This document shows positions 1-8,393 of a stretch of DNA of 64,000 nt, piece after piece. The first letter of the stretch is position 1, and every line of letters begins with the position of its first letter. This DNA is from Tissierella simiarum (GTDB lineage: Bacteria > Bacillota > Clostridia > Tissierellales > Tissierellaceae), in assembly GCF_018917865.1 (NCBI RefSeq), contig NZ_JAHLPM010000007.1:124001-188000 (forward strand), given 5' to 3'. The position numbers and the translations under genes were made by a program. The notes beneath the pieces were generated by a model that saw nothing but the letters and a program-made list of their open reading frames with translations, was not told the origin of the DNA and ran no database searches.

Positions 1-219
1 AATATTTTCTAGAAATCCATCATAATACCAACTAATAGGATATATGCCGTATTTTTCTCCTTCATTAAGCTCTGATATAGCCCATCTACTAATTTGTATC
101 TGAGATACATCATCTGCTATAACAGGTGCTACAGTAGAGAATATTATGGCAAGTATTATAACCCATGAAACCGTACATGCTTTAATATTCTTAAAGCAAA
201 CTTTTTTAGTTTTGTTCAT
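1..219 (-). CDS. Secreted protein with a probable SLH-type domain, 5' part only
   Basis: The first 73 codons of a minus-strand gene run off the left edge. The ATG follows an AGGAG site seven bases upstream. The protein begins with a basic tail and a hydrophobic stretch ending near VAPVIA, a good signal peptide. The mature part includes WAISELNEGEKYGIYP, which resembles the start of a surface-layer homology repeat. Proteins of this kind attach to secondary cell-wall polymer. The assignment is an inference from a short piece; another exported protein cannot be excluded. Confidence 0.5.
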   Translation of the reverse strand, partial: MNKTKKVCFKNIKACTVSWVIILAIIFSTVAPVIADDVSQIQISRWAISELNEGEKYGIYPISWYYDGFLENI

Positions 220-320
220 CTTTATGTCTCCTTTTTATATATTTAAATCTCTATAAACCTCAGTATATATTATAATCTTTAATTGTCAACTAAGGTTTTG
301 ATAAAATTAGACAAAAGAAA

Positions 321-350
321 AGAAGCATGTATGGCACATTACATGCTTCT
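321..350 (-). terminator. Intrinsic terminator of the nfeD-floA operon
   Basis: Perfect 11-bp inverted arms (321-331 and 340-350) with an 8-nt loop. On the minus strand they are followed by a T-rich run. The stop codon of the preceding gene (339-341) lies inside the loop and right arm. Confidence 0.7.
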
Positions 351-776
351 TCTCTGATTTTTAATACTTTTAGGTTCTGAAAGTATTTCAGAAAATATTA
401 TACCTCTTAAAATATCTTCTCGAACTTCCTTATTATATCCAGTAGAATTTGCAACTTCTTCTTCATGGTGTTTTCTTTCATTTCTCTTTGCTTCCCAAAA
501 CGAATCATCCCAGTCTAATTCTCTATCTATTACTTTCTCTTGAACTACTACTTCTTGTTTAGCTTTATTAGTGTTCTGTTTTCTCTGTCTTTTTTGTGTC
601 TCTTTTTGCATTTCATCTTTTAAAACTGTTATAACACCTTTATTAGGTCTAGGTTGTTTTTCTAATTCTTGTATTCTTTTTCTTCTAGCTTCATCAATCT
701 TTTTCTTATCTTTTGAGCTTTTAAGCAATAAGTCTATAACAATTATAAATATAAAAAATATTAAAGGGCTGCGCAT
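339..776 (-). CDS. Small membrane-anchored hypothetical protein downstream of floA
   Basis: A 145-residue protein I do not recognise by family. Residues 5-18 are a single hydrophobic helix, preceded by only a short charged tail. The rest is very hydrophilic and rich in K, E, R and Q, with probable coiled coil around 25-75 and a short conserved-looking C-terminal block. It starts 11 bp after floA and ends in the operon terminator, so it is co-expressed with nfeD and floA. A role at flotillin-rich membrane sites is plausible from position only. Confidence 0.75.
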   Translation of the reverse strand: MRSPLIFFIFIIVIDLLLKSSKDKKKIDEARRKRIQELEKQPRPNKGVITVLKDEMQKETQKRQRKQNTNKAKQEVVVQEKVIDRELDWDDSFWEAKRNERKHHEEEVANSTGYNKEVREDILRGIIFSEILSEPKSIKNQRRSM

Positions 777-787
777 TTTATCACATC

Positions 788-1771
788 CTATTTTTGTTTC
801 TTATCATCATCAGCTATCTTTGATATGGCACTTCTCATATCGGTATCTGCTAAAACATTTCTCATATTATAATAATCCATAACTCCAATTTTTCCTTCTC
901 TTAAAGCACTTGATAAAGCCAAAGGAACTTCTGATTCTGCCTCTACTACCTTAGCTCTCATGGCTTGAACTTCAGCTTTCATCTCTTGTTCCTTAGCCAC
1001 AGCCATTGCTCTTCTTTCTTCAGCTTTTGCTTCTGCTATACGTTTGTCTGCTTCCGCTTGATCTGTCTGTAACTTAGCACCAATATTTCTTCCAACATCT
1101 ACGTCAGCAATATCTATGGATAATATTTCAAATGCAGTGCCTGAATCTAGACCTTTATTTAAAACTGTTTTAGATATACTATCTGGATTTTCCAAAACAT
1201 CTTTATGAGAACTTGAACTACCAACTGTAGTTACTATACCTTCACCAACTCTAGCTATTATAGTTTCTTCTCCTGCTCCCCCAACTAGCCTTTCAATATT
1301 AGCTCTTACTGTTACTCTTGCTTTAGCTACAACTTCAATACCATCTTTTGCTACAGCAGCTATTTGTGGTGTTTCTATCACTTTAGGATTAACGCTTACT
1401 TGGACTGCTTCTAATACATTTCTACCAGCTAAATCTATAGCTGCAGCTCTTTCAAATTCTAATGGTATATTAGCTCTTTGTGCAGCAATTAAAGCATCTA
1501 CTAAAGTATTTACATTACCTCCTGCTAGATAATGAGCTTCTAATTCATCTACGTTAATTGTAAGACCTGCTTTTGTTGCCTTAATCATTGGATTTACAAT
1601 TCTATTTGGTACTACTCTTCTAAGTCTCATACCTATCAATGTAGAAATTTTAATCTTTACTCCAGAGAAAAAAGCTGTTACCCATAATCCTACAGGAATA
1701 AATGTAAAGAAAAGCATTACAAGGATAATAATAAGTACAGCTATTGCAATTGTGAAACCAAAACCACCCAT
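788..1771 (-). CDS. floA: Flotillin-like membrane scaffold protein FloA
   Basis: A 327-residue protein, close to the usual FloA length of about 330. It has an N-terminal hydrophobic hairpin (about 5-35), an SPFH/band-7-like core (about 40-220), and an alanine/glutamate-rich coiled coil (about 230-290) with repeated KAEE and AEAK patterns. FloA organises functional membrane microdomains in Firmicutes. It follows nfeD by 2 bp; nfeD-flotillin pairs are a known conserved arrangement. The family call is firm. Confidence 0.95.
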   Translation of the reverse strand: MGGFGFTIAIAVLIIILVMLFFTFIPVGLWVTAFFSGVKIKISTLIGMRLRRVVPNRIVNPMIKATKAGLTINVDELEAHYLAGGNVNTLVDALIAAQRANIPLEFERAAAIDLAGRNVLEAVQVSVNPKVIETPQIAAVAKDGIEVVAKARVTVRANIERLVGGAGEETIIARVGEGIVTTVGSSSSHKDVLENPDSISKTVLNKGLDSGTAFEILSIDIADVDVGRNIGAKLQTDQAEADKRIAEAKAEERRAMAVAKEQEMKAEVQAMRAKVVEAESEVPLALSSALREGKIGVMDYYNMRNVLADTDMRSAISKIADDDKKQK

Positions 1772-1773
1772 AA

Positions 1774-3057
1774 TTATAACCTCCTAACAAATATTTTTGA
1801 TCCTTCTACCCTAGCTACTTTAATAGGAATATCCCTTGGTATAAATCCTTCTTCGGATAAAGCATCTAATCGCTTTCCATCTATTTCAATAAACCCTGTA
1901 GGGCGAAGTTCTGAAACTGTAAGTCCTTCTTTATCTAAATATTCATCTTTTGAATCTACACTTAAATATCCTTTTTCATCTTTTTGATGTGTAGTAAGTA
2001 TTATCTTATTGAAAATTTTACTTCTAAATCCTAGTTTTAGTAATATTATGGTAGCTATTGTAGTAATTATTATAGCCACACTTAAAGATAATATAGCGGT
2101 AGATAAAGATTCCATTGCTAATATAGTACCTGCCAAAACTAAAATTATTCCACTAATTCCTGGCAAACCAAACCCTGGAACCATTCCTTCAATTACTAAT
2201 AAAATAAGACCTGTTACAAATAAAGCCAAAGAAGTCCAATTAGAATTTCCAGCAAGTATATTTCCTCCAAAATATAAACCAAAACCAATAATACTTATAG
2301 TGCCTCCAATTCCAAATCCTGGAGTTAAAATTTCTACTATTAACCCTACAAATCCTAGTGTTAGCAGCAAGCTACTTACATATGGATTTGAAATATACTT
2401 TGCTAATTTTATTTGAAGACCTTCTTCTACCTTAACTATATTAGTATTTTCTATGTCAAAATATGCAATAATTTCCTTATAATCATCAGAAATAAAATCT
2501 GCAATACCATGTTCCATAGCTTCTTTTGATGTTAAATTAACTAATTTCCCTATTTCTGAAACTCCTTCTATATACATATCCTTATCTGCCATAGCTTCAA
2601 TTATATCAGAATCTCTTCCTCTATATTGAGCTGTATCCCTTAAAAAACTTCTCCACATCGAAAGAACTTTCTCAGTATTTGGTATTGTTTCAGCAGAACC
2701 AATAGTTGCAGTAGGTGACATAACTATTTTTTCACTAGCAATAGTAATTAAAACTCCCGCAGATTCTGCCTTATTATTTACATAAGAGATGGTTGGAACA
2801 TTTAGAGAAACTATCAAATTTTTTATCTTTTCTGCTTGGTCTATTAGTCCACCATAGGTATCAATTTCAAATATAATTCCTTGAACATTTTTCTTCGTTA
2901 ATTTATTTAATGTATCATTTAAAAAGTTATAGGTTGCCCTGTTTATTTCTCCTTTAATAGGTATTACATAAACTTCTTCTTTCGTTTCTGCAAATACTAA
3001 ATTTGATAAAATAAAAACAATTAAAAATATTAATAAAGATATCCTCAACTTTTTCAT
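1774..3057 (-). CDS. nfeD: NfeD-family membrane serine protease
   Basis: A 427-residue protein with a signal peptide (1-23), a ClpP/SppA-like protease domain (about 28-215), four or so membrane helices (about 228-345) and a C-terminal OB-fold (about 360-427). The likely nucleophile is Ser99 in KAESAGVL. Long NfeD proteins pair with flotillins or stomatins and are thought to cleave or regulate partner proteins at the membrane. The RBS GGGGGTG precedes the ATG. This is the first gene of the nfeD-floA operon. Confidence 0.93.
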   Translation of the reverse strand: MKKLRISLLIFLIVFILSNLVFAETKEEVYVIPIKGEINRATYNFLNDTLNKLTKKNVQGIIFEIDTYGGLIDQAEKIKNLIVSLNVPTISYVNNKAESAGVLITIASEKIVMSPTATIGSAETIPNTEKVLSMWRSFLRDTAQYRGRDSDIIEAMADKDMYIEGVSEIGKLVNLTSKEAMEHGIADFISDDYKEIIAYFDIENTNIVKVEEGLQIKLAKYISNPYVSSLLLTLGFVGLIVEILTPGFGIGGTISIIGFGLYFGGNILAGNSNWTSLALFVTGLILLVIEGMVPGFGLPGISGIILVLAGTILAMESLSTAILSLSVAIIITTIATIILLKLGFRSKIFNKIILTTHQKDEKGYLSVDSKDEYLDKEGLTVSELRPTGFIEIDGKRLDALSEEGFIPRDIPIKVARVEGSKIFVRRL

Positions 3058-3106
3058 TTTTACACCCCCTATAACATTATATTACATATTATTATATAAC
3101 TACCCA

Positions 3107-3120
3107 TTTATTATAGCAAT
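3107..3120 (-). promoter_or_regulatory. Candidate extended -10 promoter for nfeD-floA
   Basis: On the minus strand a TG-C-TATAAT extended -10 element (TATAAT at 3110-3115) lies about 50 bp upstream of nfeD. The matching -35 position is only weakly conserved. The surrounding A+T-rich stretch (3058-3196) holds no gene. Confidence 0.4.
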
Positions 3121-3196
3121 AATAATAAAAAGTAATAATTATTTGAATCAATTCAGTTTTAATAATAAACCTGTTACCGTTCTATAAGTTATAAAA

Positions 3197-3220
3197 AACC
3201 TGGGTTAAATAACCCAGGTT
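3197..3220 (-). terminator. Intrinsic terminator after the rpsU-yqeY unit
   Basis: An 11-bp perfect stem (3197-3207 and 3210-3220) followed on the minus strand by TTTTTTAT. It ends transcription from rpsU-yqeY before the nfeD promoter. Confidence 0.85.
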
Positions 3221-3662
3221 AACTTAATACTTTTCTAACAACTTTATTCACCATATTGCCATCAGTTTTACCCTTTACTTTTGGCATTACAGCTTTCATT
3301 ACTAATCCAATATCTTTAATGGATGTAGCATTAATTTCTTTAACGGTTTCAATAACTATTTTTTCAACTTCCTCTTCAGAAAGTTGTTTTGGTAAATATT
3401 CTAAAAGAATTTGAATTTCTTTTTCTGTTAAGTCAATAAGATCTTGCCGCTCGCCTTTTTTAAAATCCTCAATGGCAGTCCTTTTTTCTTTTAATTGCTT
3501 AGCTATTATTTCTAATATTTCTTCTTCTAATACTTCTTTTCTTTCATCAACTTCTTTTTGTTTAATAGCTGCTCTAATCATAGTGATAGTATTTTTCTTG
3601 ATAATATCTTTACTTTTCATGGAGTCTTTTAAATCCTCCATAAGTTTTTCTTTAAGGGACAT
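3219..3662 (-). CDS. yqeY: GatB/YqeY domain-containing protein
   Basis: A 147-residue protein, the normal length for YqeY. It opens with MSLKEKLMEDLKDSMKSKD and ends with the helical YqeY domain related to the tail of the GatB amidotransferase subunit (MKAVMPKVKGKTDGNMVN). The exact role is unknown; a tRNA-related function is usually assumed. It sits 16 bp after rpsU, the usual Firmicute order, and shares its promoter. Confidence 0.93.
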   Translation of the reverse strand: MSLKEKLMEDLKDSMKSKDIIKKNTITMIRAAIKQKEVDERKEVLEEEILEIIAKQLKEKRTAIEDFKKGERQDLIDLTEKEIQILLEYLPKQLSEEEVEKIVIETVKEINATSIKDIGLVMKAVMPKVKGKTDGNMVNKVVRKVLS

Positions 3663-3678
3663 AAATTCACCTTCTCGA

Positions 3679-3861
3679 TTAGTACTTAGCGTGCTTTTTC
3701 CTTCTAGCCGCTTCAGATTTCTTTTTACGTTTTACACTAGGTTTTTCATAGTGTTCTCTTTTTCTATATTCAGATAAAACTCCTGAACGAGCACATTGTC
3801 TTTTGAATCTTTTCAACGCATTGTCAAGAGATTCGTTTTCTCCAACCTTAATTTCTGACAT
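3679..3861 (-). CDS. rpsU: 30S ribosomal protein S21
   Basis: A 60-residue, very basic protein beginning [20 protein letters not shown], typical S21. It binds the platform of the small ribosomal subunit near the anti-Shine-Dalgarno region. The RBS GGGAGGG is clear. It has its own promoter (3935-3963) and leads into yqeY. Confidence 0.97.
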   Translation of the reverse strand: MSEIKVGENESLDNALKRFKRQCARSGVLSEYRKREHYEKPSVKRKKKSEAARRKKHAKY

Positions 3862-3934
3862 CTACTTCTCCCTCCCCTCTCTATTGCAAGAGTCCTCCCA
3901 TACTATCTATGATAAAGGATTACGACACTAGATT

Positions 3935-3963
3935 ATTATACATTATAATAAAATTTTTTTCAA
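3935..3963 (-). promoter_or_regulatory. Sigma-A promoter of rpsU-yqeY
   Basis: Minus-strand TTGAAA (3958-3963), a 17-bp spacer and a consensus TATAAT (3935-3940). It overlaps the 3' end region of the HIT gene, so rpsU can be transcribed independently of mtaB-HIT. Confidence 0.75.
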
Positions 3964-3970
3964 CTAGTTT

Positions 3971-4312
3971 TTAACCTGGAGGCCACATCATTTGCCTTCC
4001 ACCTAGCACATGAAAATGAATATGGTTTACGGTTTGTCCTCCATGATTTCCACAATTATTAACCACTCTATATCCACATTCAAGTCCTTGTTCTTTGGCT
4101 ATTTTACTTGCTACATAAAATATATGACCTATTAAAGGTACTTTATTCTTATCAATAAAATCTGCCGATTCTATATGTTCTTTAGGAATAACTAAGAAAT
4201 GGACAGGAGACTGTGGGCTTATGTCCTTAAAAGCTATTACTTTCTCATCTTCATAAATTAAAGTACTTGGTATCTCACCATTAATAATTTTACAAAATAG
4301 ACAATCAGACAC
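3971..4312 (-). CDS. HIT family (HINT-like) nucleotide hydrolase
   Basis: A 113-residue protein with the early motif CLFCKIINGEIP and the histidine triad NHIHFHVLGGR near residue 97. HINT proteins hydrolyse the phosphoramidate bond of AMP-lysine-type substrates. The length and the C-terminal WPPG match the HINT branch. It follows mtaB by 64 bp in the same direction and precedes rpsU, a common clostridial order. Confidence 0.94.
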   Translation of the reverse strand: MSDCLFCKIINGEIPSTLIYEDEKVIAFKDISPQSPVHFLVIPKEHIESADFIDKNKVPLIGHIFYVASKIAKEQGLECGYRVVNNCGNHGGQTVNHIHFHVLGGRQMMWPPG

Positions 4313-4376
4313 CCTTTCACCTCCTCTTCATAATTATATAATTATTTATTCTACAAATATTTATTCTACAAAAAAT

Positions 4377-5756
4377 TTAAAAATCCTTTATTTTTCCTAT
4401 TAAAATTTCTTCTTTTGCGTCTATTATTTCTAAGGGTATTATTTTACCTTCTAAATCCTTACTAACTTCAGCTTTCACTCTAATGTAGTTAGTTGTATAT
4501 CCCTCTAAAAAAGTGGGTTGGTCTTTACTCTCTTCTTCGAATAAAACATTTAATGAAGAACCAAGGAATGTAGAATTAAACTTCATCATTAGATCTTCAC
4601 CTAGTTTAATAAGTTTTTCGCTTCGTATATGCTTAATAGTACCGTCTACTTGATCTTTATATCCACTAGCTGGAGTACCTTTTCTAGGTGAATATTTAAA
4701 TACATGTATTCTAGAAAATCCAATTTCTTTTATAAATTCATAGGTTTCATTAAACTCTTCTTCTGTTTCACCAGGAAATCCTACAATAATATCAGTTGTA
4801 ATACCTGCGTTTGGCATGTAGTGTCTAATTAGATTGACTATATCTCTATATTCTTTTGTAGTGTACTTTCTGTTCATTCTTTTCAATACTGAATCACTGC
4901 CACTTTGTAAAGATAAATGAAAGTGATCACATACCTTTCCTAAATCCACTATGGTTTTCATAAAGTTTTCATTAATTAATGTAGGCTCTATAGAACTTAA
5001 TCTAATCCTTTCTATTCCCTCTACCTGATTTACCTTTTCTATAACATCAAGTAAAGTAATTCCTCCTATATCTTTTCCATAAGATGCTACATGAATTCCT
5101 GTAAGAACAACTTCTTTAAAACCGGCCTTAGAGAGTTTTTCTGCCTCTCTTATAATATTTTCTAAAGATCTGCTTCTAATAGGCCCTCTTGCATAAGGTA
5201 TTATGCAATAACTACAAAATTGATTACATCCATCTTGGATTTTTATATAGGCTCTAGTTTTAGATTTTATATTATCTATATTTATATTTTCAAATTCCTT
5301 ATGACTTTTTATGCTTTTTACTATATTTATTCTCTGATTTCTTTTTTTAGCCTCTTCACATAATTCTACTATTTTATGTCTATCAGTAGTACCTATAATT
5401 ACATCTACTCCTTGAATTTTTTCTACTTCCTGCGGAGCAACTTGAGAATAACATCCTACTACTGCCATTATAGAATCCTTGTTTAATTTTTTTGCTCGTC
5501 GAATAAATTGTCTTGATTTTCTATCAGATAAATTGGTTACAGTACAAGTATTTATTACATAAACATCTGCTGTATCTTCTCCTCTTACTATTGCATATTC
5601 GTTTTTTTGAAACATTTCTTCCATAGCTTCAGTCTCATATTGATTAACTTTACAACCCAAAGTTAATATGCATACGGTTTTTTTGCTCTTATCTTTGCTA
5701 GAAACCTCGTTATTATCAAGGTTTAGTTTTGTTTTTCTATTTTTATTTTCTCCCAT
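4377..5756 (-). CDS. mtaB: tRNA t6A37 methylthiotransferase MtaB
   Basis: A radical-SAM methylthiotransferase that converts t6A37 to ms2t6A37 in ANN-decoding tRNAs. It has an N-terminal UPF0004 domain (TLGCKVNQYETEAM), a radical-SAM core with CNQFCSYCIIP, and a C-terminal TRAM-like region. I place the start at 5756 (459 residues) because an AGGAGG lies upstream of this ATG; the longer frame to 5795 has no good site and would begin next to the prophage junction. It would be the gene after rsmE in the uninterrupted chromosome; the prophage is inserted 47 bp upstream of its start. Confidence 0.94.
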   Translation of the reverse strand: MGENKNRKTKLNLDNNEVSSKDKSKKTVCILTLGCKVNQYETEAMEEMFQKNEYAIVRGEDTADVYVINTCTVTNLSDRKSRQFIRRAKKLNKDSIMAVVGCYSQVAPQEVEKIQGVDVIIGTTDRHKIVELCEEAKKRNQRINIVKSIKSHKEFENINIDNIKSKTRAYIKIQDGCNQFCSYCIIPYARGPIRSRSLENIIREAEKLSKAGFKEVVLTGIHVASYGKDIGGITLLDVIEKVNQVEGIERIRLSSIEPTLINENFMKTIVDLGKVCDHFHLSLQSGSDSVLKRMNRKYTTKEYRDIVNLIRHYMPNAGITTDIIVGFPGETEEEFNETYEFIKEIGFSRIHVFKYSPRKGTPASGYKDQVDGTIKHIRSEKLIKLGEDLMMKFNSTFLGSSLNVLFEEESKDQPTFLEGYTTNYIRVKAEVSKDLEGKIIPLEIIDAKEEILIGKIKDF

Positions 5757-5803
5757 TACGGTAGCTTTCCTCCTAAAATCAAATATTATTAACATCCGCT
5801 ACC

Positions 5804-5813
5804 AAAGTATAAA
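5804..5813. repeat. Candidate left attachment core
   Basis: AAAGTATAAA, identical to 46271-46280. Serine integrases cross over within a 2-bp core and leave only short identity, so a 10-bp match is the expected size. It lies 47 bp upstream of the mtaB start. Confidence 0.55.
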
Positions 5814-5843
5814 TCCCATATTTTTTAAATATCCAAAAATATA

Positions 5844-5862
5844 GACGGGCTCTTTTCCCGTC
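5844..5862 (-). terminator. Hairpin terminator at the left prophage end
   Basis: GACGGG and CCCGTC arms with a 7-nt loop, followed on the minus strand by TATATTTTT. It stands between the outward promoter at 5953-5981 and host mtaB. The T-run is broken, so termination may be partial. Confidence 0.55.
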
Positions 5863-5947
5863 ATTGCTACCTTTTTTAAATTACATTATCATTTTATTAC
5901 TCATCAGTATTATCTTTGGTTTTTCGGATTTTATTCTTAAAATTTCT
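5844..5947 (-). ncRNA. Candidate short left-end transcript
   Basis: A consensus promoter (5953-5981) and the hairpin at 5844-5862 bracket about 100 nt with no credible reading frame; only a 7-codon frame is present. The transcript could be a small RNA or a leader reading toward mtaB. This is inference from signals only. Confidence 0.35.
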
Positions 5948-5952
5948 TTTAA

Positions 5953-5985
5953 ATTATACCATTTGAATTTATCTCGTACAAGTAT
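5953..5985 (-). promoter_or_regulatory. Outward promoter with operator-like site A
   Basis: Minus-strand TTGTAC (5976-5981), 17-bp spacer, TATAAT (5953-5958). The -35 is embedded in CATACTTGTACGAGAT, which closely matches site B at 6253-6270 and half of palindrome C at 6305-6326, in the same phase relative to the promoter as site B. Confidence 0.6.
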
Positions 5986-6006
5986 GTTTACATATTTTGA
6001 ACACTT

Positions 6007-6207
6007 CTACTCCTCTTCTAATACTTTTTGAACTTTTTCTTCAATTGCTGTAATCATAAATTCATTAAGCGTCATTCCGGATTTTTGTGCGGCTTCTTCA
6101 TAGACTGCTTTTCTACCTTTCTTTACATATGGATACAATCTATCATAATTTTTGGCGTTATATTTATTCTTTGCTCGCGTTGCCGATGTTCCTTTCTTCT
6201 CGCTCAT
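6007..6207 (-). CDS. Ribbon-helix-helix transcriptional regulator
   Basis: A 66-residue basic protein with the Arc/CopG-like pattern: a short strand near YDRLYPYVKKG, then a helix (about 33-43), the turn GMTL, and a second helix NEFMITAIEEKVQKVL. Such proteins bind DNA as dimers through the strand. It is divergent from the gene at 6376 and is surrounded by three similar operator-like sites, one over its own promoter, so it probably represses itself and both neighbours. A phage-encoded recombination directionality factor is a less likely alternative. Confidence 0.75.
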   Translation of the reverse strand: MSEKKGTSATRAKNKYNAKNYDRLYPYVKKGRKAVYEEAAQKSGMTLNEFMITAIEEKVQKVLEEE

Positions 6208-6235
6208 TTTCGCACCGTCCTTTCTTTATGTACTG

Positions 6236-6270
6236 ATTATACCAACTTCCTTTATCTCACGCAAGTATAT
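6236..6270 (-). promoter_or_regulatory. Promoter of the RHH gene with operator-like site B
   Basis: Minus-strand TTGCGT (6259-6264), 17-bp spacer, TATAAT (6236-6241). The -35 lies within TATACTTGCGTGAGAT, the same layout as site A. Confidence 0.65.
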
Positions 6271-6299
6271 ATTTTTTAAATTATTTTTCGTATTTCCTC

Positions 6300-6328
6300 T
6301 TGACTATATACTCACGTGAGTATATAAT
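6300..6328 (+). promoter_or_regulatory. Rightward promoter filled by a 22-bp perfect palindrome (site C)
   Basis: TTGACT (6300-6305), 17-bp spacer, TATAAT (6323-6328). Bases 6305-6326 form a perfect 22-bp palindrome centred on CTCACGTGAG, covering the whole spacer. A bound repressor would block polymerase completely. It drives the gene at 6376. Confidence 0.75.
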
Positions 6329-6375
6329 GTAAATAAGAGGTCCGGAAAACTAATAAATAAATGGAGGTAATAGAA

Positions 6376-6633
6376 ATGACAATGAAAAGATTTTTAGAAA
6401 GTGCGTTTTATTGCGAAATATACGAAATTGCACAATGCCTTGATTATTATTTATCTATAAACGATTGGGATACTGCGCAAGAATTTTTCAAGAAATGGGA
6501 AACAGCTAAAGCCGCTTTAAGATTTATTTTCGGAAAAACTTACGTATTTACAAGAACTGATGAATATTACGGTATATTAAATGAAGAAAACGAAACAGAA
6601 TTTTTAATAAAACGACCAGCTTATAAAGAATAG
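6376..6633 (+). CDS. Small hypothetical protein of the left-end island
   Basis: An 85-residue protein starting at the ATG eight bases after GGAGG; the ATG at 6361 overlaps that site and is unlikely to be used. It is mainly helical, acidic and aromatic (a WETAKAALRFIF helix, then a KTYVFTRTDEYYG strand-like region). I do not recognise it. It is the only plus-strand gene at this end and is controlled by palindrome C, so it is probably silent in the lysogen or responds to the RHH protein. Confidence 0.7.
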   Translation: MTMKRFLESAFYCEIYEIAQCLDYYLSINDWDTAQEFFKKWETAKAALRFIFGKTYVFTRTDEYYGILNEENETEFLIKRPAYKE

Positions 6634-6650
6634 TGTTATCACTAAAATGT

Positions 6651-6692
6651 AAAAAACCCACTGGAATATTTATAATCCTAGTGGGTCTTTTA
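6651..6692. terminator. Bidirectional terminator at the end of the late operon
   Basis: ACCCACTGGA pairs with TCCTAGTGGGT (one bulge), with an A-run before and a T-run after. It separates the convergent genes 6376-6633 and 6703-7077. Confidence 0.75.
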
Positions 6693-6702
6693 CATTATAT
6701 CA

Positions 6703-7077
6703 TTATTTTGTTCTCATTGACAATGTAGCCGGGACTGGTGTTTCTCCGTCAATATACATTTGTAAGATTTGGTTTCTTTCCCACTTCTTTTTTGCTTCTT
6801 CAAGTGCCGTTTCAATCATTTTATCTATGTCCTTCGCTGTAAAAAGAATTCTCAATATAGCTGGTAGACGCTCATAAACCCAGTCTGATACAACTGCAAA
6901 TTTAAGTTCACCTGTTCCCGCTCCAAATTCACGTTCTGCTTGCGTTACTAACCTATAAAGAATGTTGTTTAAGATTTTCTTTTCACCTCTCTTAATAAGT
7001 ACAGCAACAAGGATAATGAAGCCTACAACAACAAGAACACTGTCCCAGTTTGAAATCAAAAAATTAAATATAGCCAT
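6703..7077 (-). CDS. Phage holin, LL-H (superfamily 6) type
   Basis: A 124-residue protein starting at the ATG after AGGAGGAATAAAAAA. It has one N-terminal membrane helix (about 9-29) followed by an amphipathic, charged helical domain (AEREFGAGTGELKFAVVSDW) that fits the Holin_LLH pattern. Holins open the membrane and release the endolysin. It directly follows the amidase, 13 bp away, and is the last gene of the late operon. Confidence 0.7.
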   Translation of the reverse strand: MAIFNFLISNWDSVLVVVGFIILVAVLIKRGEKKILNNILYRLVTQAEREFGAGTGELKFAVVSDWVYERLPAILRILFTAKDIDKMIETALEEAKKKWERNQILQMYIDGETPVPATLSMRTK

Positions 7078-7090
7078 TTTTTTATTCCTC

Positions 7091-8053
7091 CTATCCAATA
7101 ATTGTAAGGTCCTTTTTAAATACATAACTATTTATTCCACCATTCGCACCAAGCAATATTTTTTCACCCGAAATTTTTGAAACTGTATGAGTTCCATTCT
7201 TTACCCATCCCGGGATTGTTTGACCAGTTGCGTATGTGCTTCCAATTATTTTGACTTTTGAACCTTCTTTTAATATAGGTGCTGAACTCGCTTCCACTTC
7301 AACGTCCTTCAAATATACCCAACTCATAATGTTAGATAGTAATGCTCTGTCCTCTTTAAGTTCTTTTATAGTATATTGGCTGCCTTTCACAAATTCAGCA
7401 ATGTTTTGACCAGTTGCGTATTTTGTGGCGGTCCTTTTTACTGTCACATCGTCACCGACTTTAAAATTTCCATTTATCTGTGGTGGTGTACTAGGTGTAA
7501 CTATGCCACCGCATACTGCTCTTATAATTTCGTCAAACTGAAAGTTTCCTCCCGGACAATTCGGTTTACTTATTGGACTTACTTCGTAATGCCCTACAAT
7601 ATGCGCTCTGTCTATTGGCATATCTATCCCGAATATGGTTTCGACTTCTCTTTTAATGTGCTTTATCAATTCAATAGTTGCCACTTTCTGCGCGTCTGTA
7701 AGTTTACCTTTGTTTTCTGCCCATCTGCCCTCATGTTCAATTGATATAGTATAATAGTTTGCATTGGTCTTTCTGTCCCTTACTGCCTTTAGTGTTGATT
7801 TCCCATAATAAACGTTGCTTGTTGGATTTGTACTTGTGCCATTGCACCATGCGCCGTCTCTTAGGTCTACAAGTTGCGTTACCCTCCCATCTTTAGCTAC
7901 TACATAGTGTGCGGAAGCTTTTGACGCTGGATTGCATAGCCATGATATCGCCCCATTGTATGAACCTTCTGTAATGTGGCAAACAATCATATCTGGTTTC
8001 CAACCATTCCTTCCATTATATTTGTTTGGCGAATTCTTCTTTGTGATATTCAT
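7091..8053 (-). CDS. Endolysin: N-acetylmuramoyl-L-alanine amidase with SH3-like repeats
   Basis: A 320-residue lysin. The N-terminal Amidase_2 domain (about 15-180) shows zinc-ligand positions in IVCHITEGSY and in the region around HIVGHYEVSP and KPNCPGG. Two C-terminal SH3-like cell-wall repeats follow (about 195-250 and 265-318), each with the phrase YATGQ. It cleaves the amide bond between MurNAc and the stem peptide at the end of the lytic cycle. The start is the ATG nine bases after AAGGAGG. Confidence 0.92.
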   Translation of the reverse strand: MNITKKNSPNKYNGRNGWKPDMIVCHITEGSYNGAISWLCNPASKASAHYVVAKDGRVTQLVDLRDGAWCNGTSTNPTSNVYYGKSTLKAVRDRKTNANYYTISIEHEGRWAENKGKLTDAQKVATIELIKHIKREVETIFGIDMPIDRAHIVGHYEVSPISKPNCPGGNFQFDEIIRAVCGGIVTPSTPPQINGNFKVGDDVTVKRTATKYATGQNIAEFVKGSQYTIKELKEDRALLSNIMSWVYLKDVEVEASSAPILKEGSKVKIIGSTYATGQTIPGWVKNGTHTVSKISGEKILLGANGGINSYVFKKDLTIIG

Positions 8054-8074
8054 TAAAAACAACCTCCTTACTTG

Positions 8075-8380
8075 TTATTGTGAAATGTCATTAAAATCTA
8101 AAGGAGAACCCGAAATTTCCGGATTCTCCTGTTTGATTTTCAAAATATTTTCTGCCTTTGCTTTCCAGCAATAAAAGGCTATTGCGGCGGCTGTCGGTGT
8201 GCCAATAAACGCAAGTACAACCCCTAATTGCGAAAAATCAATAAAAACAATTTTTACACCTACGAAAACACCTACAAAATAAGTTGAAAGCACAAGTAAA
8301 AGAATAGTCTTTGAAAACTCAAATTTCTTTTTCTTTCCTTTATTTATCCCTTTTCTGTGCTTTGATGTGTCTTTACTCAT
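8075..8380 (-). CDS. Two-helix phage membrane protein, possible second holin
   Basis: A 101-residue protein starting at the ATG after AGGAGGGAGAAA. It has a basic N-terminus and two hydrophobic segments (about 25-47 and 52-72), then a short hydrophilic tail. The lysis cassette position suggests a holin or anti-holin. The family is not recognised with certainty. Confidence 0.6.
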   Translation of the reverse strand: MSKDTSKHRKGINKGKKKKFEFSKTILLLVLSTYFVGVFVGVKIVFIDFSQLGVVLAFIGTPTAAAIAFYCWKAKAENILKIKQENPEISGSPLDFNDISQ

Positions 8381-8393
8381 TTTCTCCCTCCTT

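Noticed and set aside
5757-5795. Longer mtaB start at 5795
   Set aside because: The ATG there has no proper ribosome binding site, whereas an AGGAGG stands before the ATG at 5756, which also gives the normal family N-terminus.
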